NCBI RefSeq assembly: GCF_050389805.1
Contig: NZ_CP130945.1
Location: forward strand, 4,092,001 to 4,156,000
Reading direction: 5' to 3'
Origin: Bacillus_BD sp050389805
GTDB taxonomy: Bacteria > Bacillota > Bacilli > Bacillales > Cytobacillaceae
DNA: 64,000 nt
Positions 8,878-17,077 of this stretch are shown in pieces (the stretch's first letter is position 1; each line of letters opens with the position of its first letter). The notes beneath the pieces are model-generated. The model was given only the letters and a program-made list of their open reading frames with translations, was not told the origin of the DNA and ran no database searches. The position numbers and the translations under genes are program-made.

Positions 8878-9610
8878 GGTCTTCTTCCTTTGTCAATCTA
8901 ATATAAAGATCGTCTAATGTTGCGTTCGGCATCCGAAAATCCTGACGCAGCTCATCCATTGTTCCTTGAGCCTTTACCTTACCTTCATGGAGAATAATAA
9001 ATCGGTCGCAATATCGTTCAGCAGTCGCTAAAATATGAGTCGACATTAAAATCCCAGCGCCGCTTTCTTTCATTTTCTCCATGAGATCAAGCAAAGATTG
9101 AATTCCAAGTGGATCAAGTCCCACAAAGGGTTCATCCACGATATACAGAGATGGCTGTACTAAAAAGGCACACATAATCATGACCTTTTGTTTCATCCCT
9201 TTAGAAAAATGTGCCGGAAACCATTTGAGTCTTTTTTCCATTCGAAACTCTTTCAATAGGGTTTGTATTCTTTCCTTATATACAGCTTCATCCATCCCGT
9301 AGGCCATTGCTGTTAGGCGTAAATGTTCCTGAAGTGTCAACTCTTCATATAGGACGGGGGTTTCTGGTACAAATGTAAATTGTTTTCGATACATTTCTCG
9401 ATCTTGTTCAATCGTTCTCTCATTGATGGTAATTTCCCCTTTATGTGGTTCCATCAATCCAATAATATGCTTAATCGTTGTACTTTTCCCTGCCCCATTT
9501 AAACCAATGAGACCCACTAATTCCCCTTTATTAACGGAGAAAGAAACATCCTTCAATACAGGATTTCTTGTATATCCACCAGTTATATTTTTTATCTCTA
9601 ATAAAGACAT
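8870..9610 (-). CDS. ecsA: ABC transporter ATP-binding protein EcsA
   Basis: 246-residue ATPase: Walker A GLNGAGKST near residue 37, ABC signature FSKGMKQK near 136, Walker B LYIVDEPFVGLDP near 156. First gene of ecsABC. A TTG lies one codon upstream; ATG at 9610 is chosen because of the GGAAGG ribosome site about 9 nt upstream. Confidence 0.94.
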   Translation of the reverse strand: MSLLEIKNITGGYTRNPVLKDVSFSVNKGELVGLIGLNGAGKSTTIKHIIGLMEPHKGEITINERTIEQDREMYRKQFTFVPETPVLYEELTLQEHLRLTAMAYGMDEAVYKERIQTLLKEFRMEKRLKWFPAHFSKGMKQKVMIMCAFLVQPSLYIVDEPFVGLDPLGIQSLLDLMEKMKESGAGILMSTHILATAERYCDRFIILHEGKVKAQGTMDELRQDFRMPNATLDDLYIRLTKEEDHV

Positions 9611-9658
9611 CAAAAACGTCCTTCCTATTATGGTTTCTATGTTGATTGTAAGAAATGA

Positions 9659-9697
9659 TAGGAGTCCTTGTCCAGTTTTGACTAGGACTCTTTTCTT
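9659..9697. other. Hairpin in the ecsA leader region
   Basis: GAGTCCT at 9662-9668 pairs with AGGACTC at 9682-9688, followed on the plus strand by TTTTCTT. It could be a weak plus-strand terminator or a structure in the ecsA leader (minus strand). Confidence 0.4.
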
Positions 9698-9767
9698 AAA
9701 CTTGTTACTTTTAAAGGAAATAGATGATTGACTTTGTTTTCAATGTAAAAATCATCTTTACGAAACT

Positions 9768-9796
9768 TTGACAAGATATTAAAAAAGAATTAATAA
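9768..9796 (+). promoter_or_regulatory. Sigma-A-like promoter of an unexplained transcript
   Basis: TTGACA at 9768-9773 and TAATAA at 9791-9796 with a 17-bp spacer, reading away from ecsA toward hit. No ordinary gene follows within 500 nt. Confidence 0.45.
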
Positions 9797-9802
9797 AGGA
9801 GT

Positions 9803-10256
9803 ATATAAATTTCAATATCGGACATTCTAATCTATGTAGGGGAAACAACCTTGATGATGAAAATCATCAAAAATTGAAATGAGGTGTCTGCAAAAGACAA
9901 TTGTTTCGATTAACCCATATGCTTTAAAAACGTTCCTAATAAGGGGATGGTTGTAATGCACAAGTTGTATGAAAACCAAGAGGATTCCTTTCACCAAAGT
10001 TCAAATGAAATAATTTGAAAATGAGGTGTTTGTCAAAGATAACGTTCCTAAAGTTCTATAAGATTTTGCAAAAAAACTTATAAGAAATAAGGGGATGGTT
10101 AGCTTGAACAAAGGATCTGAAGTTCCTCAATAAACACAAACATTTTACTAATAAATGAGGTGTTTATCGCAGAACAGTACCTGTAGTGAACGAAAGTATA
10201 TGACTCCCCTGCATCAGGGTGGGATTCCATGCGAATCCTGCCCTTTTTCTATGTAG
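9803..10256 (+). ncRNA. Putative ~450-nt RNA or tandem small-ORF unit between ecsA and hit
   Basis: The stretch runs from a plausible promoter to a strong terminator and holds no conventional gene. AATGAGGTGT occurs at 9878, 10020 and 10154; AATAAGGGGATGGTT occurs at 9938 and 10086, giving an imperfect repeat of about 134-148 bp. The blocks look like ribosome sites. The second precedes a 20-codon ORF (9956-10018, MHKLYENQEDSFHQSSNEII) and the fifth a 9-codon TTG ORF; each AATGAGGTGT opens an ORF beginning MRCL. The ORF sequences do not resemble each other beyond that, so coding is doubtful. Confidence 0.35.
10216..10256 (+). terminator. Strong terminator downstream of the ecsA-hit unit
   Basis: GGGTGGGATTC / GAATCCTGCCC stem with a CATGC loop, followed by five T. 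Confidence 0.8.
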
Positions 10257-10323
10257 AAAAAGTTTACCAGTATGTTACAATAATTGAAACATCTTACATA
10301 ATGACGGAAAGGGTTGAATTAGG

Positions 10324-10743
10324 ATGAGTGATTGTATTTTTTGTAAAATCATCAATGGAGACATTCCTTCTGCAAAGGTTTTTGAAAACGAAAAGGTTTT
10401 GGCATTTATGGATTTAAGTCAAGTAACAAAAGGACATACGTTAGTGATCCCAAAAATACATAAAGAAAACGTCTATGAATTAACACCTGAAATTGCAAAA
10501 GATATTTTCGAAGTGGTTCCGCAGATTGCCAACGCCCTAAAAGCTACATACAATCCAGTTGGCTTAAATGTCGTAAACAATAATGGTGAAAAAGCAGGTC
10601 AATCTGTCTTCCATTTCCATATGCACTTAATCCCACGCTATGGTGAAGGAGATGGATTTGGAGCTGTATGGAAGAACAATCAAAGTGATTACTCCTCATT
10701 AGACTTGCAGCAAATGGCAGCAGATATTAAGAGTCATTTTTAA
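10324..10743 (+). CDS. hit: HIT family nucleotide hydrolase
   Basis: 139-residue histidine-triad protein. CIFCKIINGDIPSAKVFEN at the N-terminus and HFHMHLIPR near residue 98 (HxHxH catalytic triad) are diagnostic. Family members hydrolyse adenosine phosphoramidates and related AMP esters. In B. subtilis hit is beside ecsA, as here, but divergent. Ribosome site GAAAGGGTT. Confidence 0.93.
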   Translation: MSDCIFCKIINGDIPSAKVFENEKVLAFMDLSQVTKGHTLVIPKIHKENVYELTPEIAKDIFEVVPQIANALKATYNPVGLNVVNNNGEKAGQSVFHFHMHLIPRYGEGDGFGAVWKNNQSDYSSLDLQQMAADIKSHF

Positions 10744-10757
10744 AATATTTCCTTCAT

Positions 10758-10790
10758 GAAATTCTCCTTTTTGGAGAATTTCTTATTTTT
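10758..10790 (+). terminator. Terminator of hit
   Basis: GAAATTCTCC / GGAGAATTTC stem with a T loop, followed by TTATTTTT. Confidence 0.8.
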
Positions 10791-10882
10791 CAAAAATAAG
10801 ATATGTACTTTTCGACAGAATCTGAGTACTATTATGGAAGAAAATATTTTTTGCTTGAAACGAAAATGAGGAGGTTTTTTTA

Positions 10883-11965
10883 ATGAGTCGTGCACTAAAT
10901 TTTAACGCAGGTCCAGCTGCACTACCAGAATGGGCGCTTAAGGAAGCGCAAAGTGAACTACTGAACTTTAGAGGTACAGGCATGTCGGTAATGGAATTAA
11001 GTCATAGAAGTAAGGATTATGATGCCGTACATAACGAAGCCATTTCGTTATTGCGTTCTTTACTTTCCATTTCCGATGATTATGAGGTTCTATTTTTACA
11101 AGGCGGAGCGAGTCTGCAATTCTCTATGGTCCCTATGAATTTGCTCAAAGACGGGCAAACCGCTTATTACGCTTTAACAGGTTCATGGTCTGAAAAGGCC
11201 CTAAAAGAGGCGCAAAAATTAGGTAAAACTGAGGCTGTCATCTCCAGCAAAGAAAATCAATATAAAAACATTCCTGCTCTTGATCCATCATCCATTCCTA
11301 ATGATGCAGCATATTTACACATCACAAGTAATAATACGATCTATGGAACTCAGTGGCATGATTTCCCTTCCGGATTACAAGTCCCACTTGTTGCAGATAT
11401 GTCAAGTGATATACTATGCAGACCATTAAATGTAGAGCAATTTGATCTTATTTATGCGGGTGCTCAGAAAAATTTAGGTCCTTCTGGAGTAACGGTTGTC
11501 ATCATTAAAAAGGATTTACTAGCTCGTTCATCCCATGAATTGCCAACCATGTTAAATTACAATACGTATGCTAAAAATAATTCTTTATATAACACACCAC
11601 CAACTTTTGGAATTTACCTTTTATCACTTGTCCTAAAATGGGTGGAACAACAAGGCGGGCTTACAGCCATTGAGAAGATCAATGGACAAAAAGCTGCCCT
11701 TTTATATGATGAAATCGACCAAAGTGAAGGCTTCTATAATGGACATGCTGAGCAAGACAGCCGTTCAACTATGAATGTGACGTTCACGTTGAACTCTGAT
11801 GAAGCAACGAAAAGCTTTTTAACTCAAGCGAAAGAGGCTGGGTTTGTTGGTTTAAATGGACACCGTTCTGTTGGTGGATGCAGAGCCTCTATCTATAATG
11901 CCGTTCCACTGGAAAATGTAGAGAAACTTGCACAATTTATGAAAGATTTCAGAAAAAATTATTAA
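10883..11965 (+). CDS. serC: Phosphoserine aminotransferase SerC
   Basis: 360-residue PLP enzyme converting 3-phosphohydroxypyruvate plus glutamate to phosphoserine. N-terminal LNFNAGPAALP, YAGAQKNLGPSG near residue 192 (Lys is the PLP Schiff base) and C-terminal GHRSVGGCRASIYNA are family signatures. Ribosome site GAGGAGG. No leader riboswitch is visible. Confidence 0.96.
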   Translation: MSRALNFNAGPAALPEWALKEAQSELLNFRGTGMSVMELSHRSKDYDAVHNEAISLLRSLLSISDDYEVLFLQGGASLQFSMVPMNLLKDGQTAYYALTGSWSEKALKEAQKLGKTEAVISSKENQYKNIPALDPSSIPNDAAYLHITSNNTIYGTQWHDFPSGLQVPLVADMSSDILCRPLNVEQFDLIYAGAQKNLGPSGVTVVIIKKDLLARSSHELPTMLNYNTYAKNNSLYNTPPTFGIYLLSLVLKWVEQQGGLTAIEKINGQKAALLYDEIDQSEGFYNGHAEQDSRSTMNVTFTLNSDEATKSFLTQAKEAGFVGLNGHRSVGGCRASIYNAVPLENVEKLAQFMKDFRKNY

Positions 11966-11993
11966 TAAAAAGATGCTTTAGACAAGCTTATTA

Positions 11994-12002
11994 TGCTATA
12001 AT
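11994..12002 (+). promoter_or_regulatory. Extended -10 promoter of trpP
   Basis: TGCTATAAT, an extended -10 element, without a clear -35. A stem (CTACAG / CTGTAG, flanked by pairing TTTTC / GAAAA) follows at 12011-12047. Confidence 0.5.
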
Positions 12003-12038
12003 AATAAAAACTTTTCGCTACAGGCAATGAGTGCACTG

Positions 12039-12082
12039 TAGGAAAAGACAGTTTTAGATAAGATTAGATGAGGAGAGATGAG
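12039..12082 (+). promoter_or_regulatory. TRAP-type NAG-repeat leader overlapping the trpP ribosome site
   Basis: NAG triplets start at 12055, 12060, 12065, 12070, 12075 and 12080 (TAG, AAG, TAG, GAG, GAG, GAG), exactly every 5 nt, the ideal spacing for the TRAP protein. Three more (12039, 12045, 12049) extend the array upstream. The last repeats include the AGGAG ribosome site, 3 nt before the ATG at 12085. In B. subtilis TRAP represses trpP translation in this way when tryptophan is abundant. Confidence 0.75.
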
Positions 12083-12084
12083 AA

Positions 12085-12615
12085 ATGAATACAAAAAAAT
12101 TGGTTGCCATTGCTCTATTGATTGGAATGGGGACAGTATTACATGCAGTTGTTCCTGGATTTGTTTTTGGGATGAAGCCGGATATGATGCTTACGATGAT
12201 GTTTTTAGGAATTATCCTTTTTCCTGATAAAAAAAGCGTTCTATTAATCGGTCTTGTAACAGGAATTATTTCAGGGATTACAACATCCATGCCTGGAGGC
12301 TTTTTCCCAAATGTGATCGATAAATTCATCACAGCATTTGTCTTTTTTGGGATCTTCATGGCTCTAGGTAAATTAAAGAAAAACATTATTTCTGTTTCTG
12401 TTTTAACAGCAATTGGAACATTAATTTCAGGAGCGATTTTCCTAGGTGTTGCATCAGTCATTGTAGGGCTACCAGGACAGTTCGCAGCAATGTTCGCTGC
12501 AGCCGTATTACCAGCAGCAGCAGTCAATACAATTGTCATGATTGTACTATATCCAGTAGCAACAACAATCATGAGCAAAACGGCATTCACTGGACAACAA
12601 ACAATCAGCCAATAA
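12085..12615 (+). CDS. trpP: Tryptophan transporter TrpP
   Basis: 176-residue membrane protein of the TrpP/YhaG family (tryptophan uptake). About five hydrophobic segments, no signal peptide. The position after serC matches B. subtilis, as does the TRAP-type leader. Terminator directly downstream; single-gene unit. Confidence 0.9.
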   Translation: MNTKKLVAIALLIGMGTVLHAVVPGFVFGMKPDMMLTMMFLGIILFPDKKSVLLIGLVTGIISGITTSMPGGFFPNVIDKFITAFVFFGIFMALGKLKKNIISVSVLTAIGTLISGAIFLGVASVIVGLPGQFAAMFAAAVLPAAAVNTIVMIVLYPVATTIMSKTAFTGQQTISQ

Positions 12616-12622
12616 CTGTTTG

Positions 12623-12652
12623 AAACCCGTCTTAAATTGGCGGGTTTTTCTT
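12623..12652 (+). terminator. Terminator of trpP
   Basis: AAACCCG / CGGGTTT stem followed by TTCTTT. Confidence 0.85.
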
Positions 12653-12678
12653 TCTAACTAAAAAAATCAAATTCTCTC

Positions 12679-12837
12679 GCAAATTTTGCGCACGGATCTA
12701 AACCTTAAGCTCGTTCGATAAAATACCTGAAAAATCCGGTCCATCCACCGGAGGCTCAGGCTTTTCAGCCAGAATTTAAACCTACTGTGTATGAAAAACT
12801 TTTAGTGTTCATCTCTAACTTTAGTAGTATATGAGTA
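12679..12837. repeat. Dispersed repeat, copy A
   Basis: About 160 bp in the trpP-yhaH gap related to sequences at 16860 and 41840. Shared blocks in order: TTTGCGC-CGGAT, AAGCTCGTTCGATAAAAT, AAAAATCCG, CCGGAGGCT, then a tail ending TTTAGTAGTATATGAGT. The rest of the 12.6-13.17 kb gap holds no convincing gene. Confidence 0.6.
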
Positions 12838-13167
12838 CGGTACCTGTCAAAGATTTCGGTATAAAAGCATTTGCCCAATTTAGGTTAAAAGATTTTTAAA
12901 ACAATACTAATTAGTAAAAAAATAAGACTGCACTGACGTAGTAAACGAAACTTTTTCTTCAACAAGACTTTGGGTGGATAGGCACTTGGCCTTTTTATCG
13001 CCAATGCATAATAGATGCACAGCAAACAAGACAGAAGACTTAAGGAAAAAAAGAATAAACTCAACCAGCAGCACCCCCAGTATTTCAGACAAGCATAATT
13101 TAGAATATGCGAGTTAGGGTAACGATATGAGTACACTCAACAATTAGAAATAAATGAGGTGATTAAG

Positions 13168-13521
13168 ATGAAAGGAAAATCATACATCAAAGGCTTTTTA
13201 ACAGGGGCTTTTTTCTCCGGTTTGATCACACTGTTTTTAACCCCAAATTCTGGTAAAGAAACTCGTCTAAAACTAAGAGACACAGCAGAGTCATTTATTG
13301 ATCAACTCTCAGAGGTCCAATCTCACTTACTCCAAATCCAGAAAGATATTGCTTCCGCTACAATAGAGAGCAAAGAAACCATCCGTACCTTTATGTCAGA
13401 TTTAGAAACAATCATTGCAAATTGGAAGAAAGATATAAGCCCCCACCAAGTACAGCTGCAGAAGGAAATCGCTTCTCTTGAGGAAACGATTGAAAAAATT
13501 GAAGCGTCTCTACGTAAATAG
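13168..13521 (+). CDS. yhaH: YtxH-domain protein YhaH
   Basis: 117-residue protein with an N-terminal membrane-proximal segment (GFLTGAFFSGLITLFLTPNSGKETR, residues 9-33) of the YtxH/GvpP type followed by a long coiled coil. The ATG at 13168 is preferred over an in-frame GTG at 13159 that is part of the GAGGTGA ribosome site. Same place as yhaH in B. subtilis. Function unknown; possibly membrane-anchored. Confidence 0.85.
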   Translation: MKGKSYIKGFLTGAFFSGLITLFLTPNSGKETRLKLRDTAESFIDQLSEVQSHLLQIQKDIASATIESKETIRTFMSDLETIIANWKKDISPHQVQLQKEIASLEETIEKIEASLRK

Positions 13522-13760
13522 TATGTAAATTCTGACATTTTTTATAAAAAATAGGAAAGAAAAGCAGGATTTTTTTCTTTCATAATCGAAAACAAATATA
13601 CTGTGTTAATATTATTAACAAAATTCAACCATTACCAACAAAATGAGCAGAATTTACGTATATTCTAAAAATTTAGTAAATTAATATCTTTATTAATCTT
13701 TATTTTATTGGCATAATGATAATAAAGAGAGAAAGAGAAAATGAAAAGGGGTATAAGAGG

Positions 13761-14336
13761 ATGGAAGAAAAAGAATTTTCTATAAAGGAAGCGTTGCTTT
13801 ATACGCAAAGAATTGCGCAATTAAGTAAAGCATTATGGAAATCTGTCGAAAAAGACTGGCAGCAGTGGATCAAACCGTATGATTTGAATATTAATGAACA
13901 CCATATCCTATCGATTGCGTATCACTTAAACGGAGCTTCCATCTCAGATGTTGCTAAATTTGGGGTCATGCATGTATCAACTGCCTTTAACTTTTCTAAA
14001 AAGTTAGAAGAACGAGGGTTCCTTGAATTTTCCAAAAAGGAAAATGACAAACGAAACACCTATATCAAGTTGACAGAAAAAGGGGAAAAGATCTTTCTAG
14101 AATTATTAGAAACCTATGACGGAACTCAAACGTCTATGTATACTGCCTCTTTACCATTAAAAGATCTATATGGAAAGTTTCCAGAATTTATGGAATTAAT
14201 GGCCGTCATCCGTAATATTTACGGTGATGACTTCATGGAAATCTTTGAAACTTCTTTTAACAATATCAATCAAGATTTTATAGAAACAGAAGGAAAATTG
14301 GTTAAGAAAACAAACTTAGAAAAGGAACTTATATAA
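13761..14336 (+). CDS. hpr: MarR-type transition-state regulator ScoC (Hpr)
   Basis: 191-residue winged-helix protein of the MarR family, closely matching Hpr/ScoC: HTH about residues 55-110 (HLNGASISDVAKFGVMHVSTAFNFSKKLEERGFLEFSK). In B. subtilis it represses extracellular protease, oligopeptide permease and sinI genes and delays sporulation. The frame is open 15 codons further upstream, but the ATG at 13761 follows AAAAGGGG and gives the family's N-terminus. The 240 nt upstream show no other gene. Confidence 0.93.
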   Translation: MEEKEFSIKEALLYTQRIAQLSKALWKSVEKDWQQWIKPYDLNINEHHILSIAYHLNGASISDVAKFGVMHVSTAFNFSKKLEERGFLEFSKKENDKRNTYIKLTEKGEKIFLELLETYDGTQTSMYTASLPLKDLYGKFPEFMELMAVIRNIYGDDFMEIFETSFNNINQDFIETEGKLVKKTNLEKELI

Positions 14337-14339
14337 GTA

Positions 14340-14675
14340 CTATAGATATTTTTTAAGTTCAGTCATAAGTGGAATATACAATCCCTGCGTTAAACAAGCT
14401 GAAATAACTTCTTGGGCTGTAAGTTTTGGATGAAGATCGCGAGTAAACTTTTCGAAAAGCGGATGAAAATAAACAAAACCTTCCGCTTTCTGTTCTTCAT
14501 AAGCTCTGCTCAATCCTTCACAATCTTTATAGAATTGTTTAACTTCGTCTTCAGTTAGCGTTTTTTCAATGATTAATTTATAAAACGATTCTTGTGAATT
14601 ACGATTCATTTTTAATAATAGAGATTGATGGTATTCCAGCATTTGTATTTTTTTTGCAATAGCCTCTAAATCCAT
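14340..14675 (-). CDS. yhaI: YhaI (DUF1878) protein
   Basis: 111-residue all-helical cytoplasmic protein (start MDLEAIAKKIQMLEYHQSLL), convergent with hpr with only 3 nt between stop codons, as expected for yhaI. The ATG at 14675 is preferred to a GTG four codons earlier, which lies within the AAGTGGGG ribosome site. Function unknown. Confidence 0.8.
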   Translation of the reverse strand: MDLEAIAKKIQMLEYHQSLLLKMNRNSQESFYKLIIEKTLTEDEVKQFYKDCEGLSRAYEEQKAEGFVYFHPLFEKFTRDLHPKLTAQEVISACLTQGLYIPLMTELKKYL

Positions 14676-15060
14676 ATCTGTCCCCACTTTAATTAAGGTT
14701 TATTCTCATTTAATAGTAAAACAAAAGAATATAACTATTGATTTTTTATTGCTTTCAGCGTAAATTAACATAGTAAGTTCAAAAGTTTTAAATAAGTTAA
14801 ATACGTTATGTATGTACATTATTTTACCATTTCAATGACTTTTCAGGTAGATTAATTGTTTATTTGCAAGTCTAATAGTTGTTTTAATTGTCCCATTCAA
14901 GGCATATACATAATAGTAACTCCATTTAACCCCACTTTACCATTAATTGGCTTTTTTATTAATCGTGATCATATACATTGATCTCTTTTTCAGATTATGA
15001 ATTGTATTATACCTTATTCACGATGCAGAATCAGCCTCTTTAAAAGGAGGAATTAATGAA
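14676..15060. other. 385-nt AT-rich gap
   Basis: Between yhaI and a small membrane-protein gene. I see no ORF with a ribosome site and no clear hairpin or repeat; it presumably holds the promoters of the two divergent genes. Confidence 0.5.
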
Positions 15061-15246
15061 GTGCTCTTTTTTTATATTTTATTTGCGACGTTTTTCTTAT
15101 TTCATATTAATAGGATGACCAATATCCTTTGCCTGCAAAAGGAAATTCCTGAAGAAAAGCAGACCGGTGTGTTTAGAACGGTTAATATTCTCGTGACCAT
15201 TTTACTCATTTCTGCCTACGTTGAAATTTTGGTCGCCATTACGTAA
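15061..15246 (+). CDS. Small two-helix membrane protein
   Basis: 61 codons with a GTG start, preceded by AAAAGGAGG at about 10 nt. Two hydrophobic stretches (LFFYILFATFFLFHI, residues 2-16, and ILVTILLISAYVEILVAI, residues 43-60) separated by a charged loop. A hairpin terminator follows at once. I do not recognise the family. Confidence 0.6.
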   Translation: MLFFYILFATFFLFHINRMTNILCLQKEIPEEKQTGVFRTVNILVTILLISAYVEILVAIT

Positions 15247-15247
15247 T

Positions 15248-15276
15248 AAAAAGCGGTGATATCATCACCGCTTTTT
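15248..15276. terminator. Bidirectional terminator
   Basis: Near-perfect palindrome AAAAAGCGGTGAT / ATCACCGCTTTTT between the small membrane-protein gene and the first YjcZ-type gene. Confidence 0.85.
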
Positions 15277-15295
15277 ACATATGTTTAAATCCATC

Positions 15296-15379
15296 TTATA
15301 ACCAAGCAGCTCCAACAATGATTAATAAGATGAAAAGAACTACGATTAACGCAAATCCTCCACCGTAAGAGTGACCCAT
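15296..15379 (-). CDS. YjcZ-family sporulation peptide, copy 1
   Basis: 27-residue peptide MGHSYGGGFALIVVLFILL.. ending GAAWL: a short Gly-rich head followed by one membrane helix, the layout of the YjcZ sporulation family (often annotated as YjcZ family sporulation protein). Perfect ribosome site AAGGAGGT 7 nt upstream. Confidence 0.85.
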   Translation of the reverse strand: MGHSYGGGFALIVVLFILLIIVGAAWL

Positions 15380-15455
15380 ACTTAATACCTCCTTTTCATG
15401 GTATTCCTATATCTCTTTCATCTAATTGACACCATTCAGTTGGGTGTTTTTCGTT

Positions 15456-15536
15456 TTAATAGAAGGAAGCACCTACGATAATTAGTAAGATGAACAAAAC
15501 AACGATTAACGCGAAACCACTGTTATATCTCCCCAT
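15456..15536 (-). CDS. YjcZ-family sporulation peptide, copy 2
   Basis: 26-residue paralogue of the neighbouring peptide: MGRYNSGFALIVVLFILL.. ending GASFY, with the central 15 residues identical, so a tandem duplication. Ribosome site AAAGGAGGT. Confidence 0.85.
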   Translation of the reverse strand: MGRYNSGFALIVVLFILLIIVGASFY

Positions 15537-15720
15537 TCTTTTTTACCTCCTTTCTTACGATTTATCATATGAGCGAAAGACCAATTTGTAATGGACATTC
15601 ACCCAGTTTCTTGAAAATTTTTCTCATAATCGTTACCTATTCTTTTGTCAGAACCTAAATTTATGGTATAGTTATCCTTGTTACACAAACGACTTAATAA
15701 TATTCTGGGAGTGTTAATAC

Positions 15721-16584
15721 GTGAAAAAGTGGATATTACCTTTAACCATGGCGGCCGGAATTCTGTCTTTAACGGCTTGTAATGGAAACAATTCAGATCT
15801 AATTGTAGAATCAAAAGCTGGAAATATCACAAAGGATGAATTCTACGATGAAATGAAGGATATGGCCGGACAAGCTGTATTACAACAAATGGTTTATGAA
15901 AAAGTGTTATCTGATAAATATGAGGTATCTGATAAAGAATTAGATGAAAAAGTCGCTGAATTTAAAGAACAATATGGAGAAACGTTTTATCTTCAGTCTG
16001 GATTCCAAGATGAAGAGTCCTTTAAAGAAGATTATTTAAAAATAAATCTTTTATTAGAGAAGGCGATTAACTCTGATATTAAAGAGGCAGATGTGAAAAA
16101 GTACTATGAAGAAGAATATCGCCCAGACATCAAGGCTAGACATATTTTAGTTGAAGATGAAGAAACCGCTAAAGAGGTAAAATCAAAACTAGATGCTGGA
16201 GAAAAATTTGAGGATTTAGCAAAAGAATATTCAAAAGACGGTACAGCTGAAAAAGGCGGAGACCTTGGTTGGTTTGGTCCTGGTGCTATGGTTCCTGAAT
16301 TTGAAGAAGCAGCCTACGCTCTAGATGTGAATGAAATTAGTGAACCGGTTCAATCACAATTTGGCTTTCATATTATCCAAGTAACAGAAAAGAAAGAAAA
16401 AGAACCTTACGAAGAGGTTAAAGATGAAATGAAAACCGAGTTACAGAACGCTCGTTTAAGTAATCCAACCATTATTCAAGGCGTGATTGACCGTGAAATG
16501 AAAGAGGCTGGAGTAGAGATTAAAGATAAAGATCTTAAAGATACTTTAGGTACAGGTACTGAAAAAGAAGAAGAAAAAGAATAA
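15721..16584 (+). CDS. prsA: Peptidyl-prolyl isomerase lipoprotein PrsA
   Basis: 287-residue extracytoplasmic foldase. Lipoprotein signal with LTAC, lipidated Cys at residue 20; parvulin domain at about residues 137-226 (KARHILV ... FGFHIIQVTE); charged C-terminal tail. It folds secreted proteins at the outer face of the membrane. GTG start with a GGGAG ribosome site. Hpr/ScoC, encoded 1.4 kb away, controls secreted proteases in B. subtilis. Confidence 0.95.
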   Translation: MKKWILPLTMAAGILSLTACNGNNSDLIVESKAGNITKDEFYDEMKDMAGQAVLQQMVYEKVLSDKYEVSDKELDEKVAEFKEQYGETFYLQSGFQDEESFKEDYLKINLLLEKAINSDIKEADVKKYYEEEYRPDIKARHILVEDEETAKEVKSKLDAGEKFEDLAKEYSKDGTAEKGGDLGWFGPGAMVPEFEEAAYALDVNEISEPVQSQFGFHIIQVTEKKEKEPYEEVKDEMKTELQNARLSNPTIIQGVIDREMKEAGVEIKDKDLKDTLGTGTEKEEEKE

Positions 16585-16586
16585 TC

Positions 16587-16630
16587 AAAAGACCCGCTTA
16601 AGGTGATCGGTTACCTTAAGCGGGTCTTTC
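16587..16630. terminator. Bidirectional terminator between prsA and yhaL
   Basis: Perfect stem AAAGACCCGCTTAAGGT / ACCTTAAGCGGGTCTTT with an 8-nt loop. Confidence 0.92.
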
Positions 16631-16632
16631 CG

Positions 16633-16824
16633 TTATACGCCCATTGACTTTTCAGTGGTTCTTTTTTCTTCACGTTCCTGTTCGAGTCGTTGCATATAAA
16701 CTTCGCCTTCACGTTCAATAATCTCGTCTTCCATTTGCCTTTCTTCTTTACCCGTTTTATATACCATAAAAGCACTAAAGACAATTCCCATAACCACTAA
16801 ATACATCCAAAAAGGAATATCCAT
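16633..16824 (-). CDS. yhaL: Sporulation protein YhaL
   Basis: 63-residue protein: one N-terminal membrane helix (FWMYLVVMGIVFSAFMVY, residues 5-22) and a highly charged tail, as in B. subtilis YhaL, a sporulation protein. The reading frame is open a further 24 codons upstream, but that part lies in the repeat element; the ATG at 16824 has GGGAAGGGTGG ahead of it. Confidence 0.82.
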   Translation of the reverse strand: MDIPFWMYLVVMGIVFSAFMVYKTGKEERQMEDEIIEREGEVYMQRLEQEREEKRTTEKSMGV

Positions 16825-16859
16825 TTTCATCCACCCTTCCCAATGATATATTCGCTCCA

Positions 16860-16999
16860 GCGAATTTGCGCCCGGATTATTATCAAGCTTGCTCAATAAA
16901 ATTCCCTAAAAATCCGAGGCATCTTCCGGAGACTTTAACTTTACCCCTACTAAAATTTCATTATGATGTATTCATTTTAACGCTTTTAGTAGTATGAGT
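16860..16999. repeat. Dispersed repeat, copy B
   Basis: Same family as the sequences at 12679 and 41840: GCGAATTTGCGCCCGGAT, AAGCTTGCTCAATAAAAT, AAAAATCCGAGGCATC, TTCCGGAGACT, then a tail with CTACTAAAA / TTTTAGTAG inverted repeat and TAGTATGAGT. It occupies the yhaL-yhaN gap, where B. subtilis has yhaM. Confidence 0.65.
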
Positions 17000-17077
17000 T
17001 TTCTATTTATTAAGTTAAAGGTTGTCCATATATTTTATGAAAGGATGGATAGGGATATGTCACAACATGAGCTTTTT

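Noticed and set aside
9659..9697. Attenuator controlling ecsABC
   Set aside because: A single hairpin without an alternative structure or leader peptide; reported only as a hairpin.
12054..12590. 178-codon ORF antisense to trpP
   Set aside because: Mirror frame of a well-supported membrane protein gene.
12885..13136. Two overlapping minus-strand ORFs of 83 and 61 codons, hydrophobic
   Set aside because: No ribosome site for either, different frames over the same DNA, and no recognised similarity; more likely chance ORFs in an intergenic gap.
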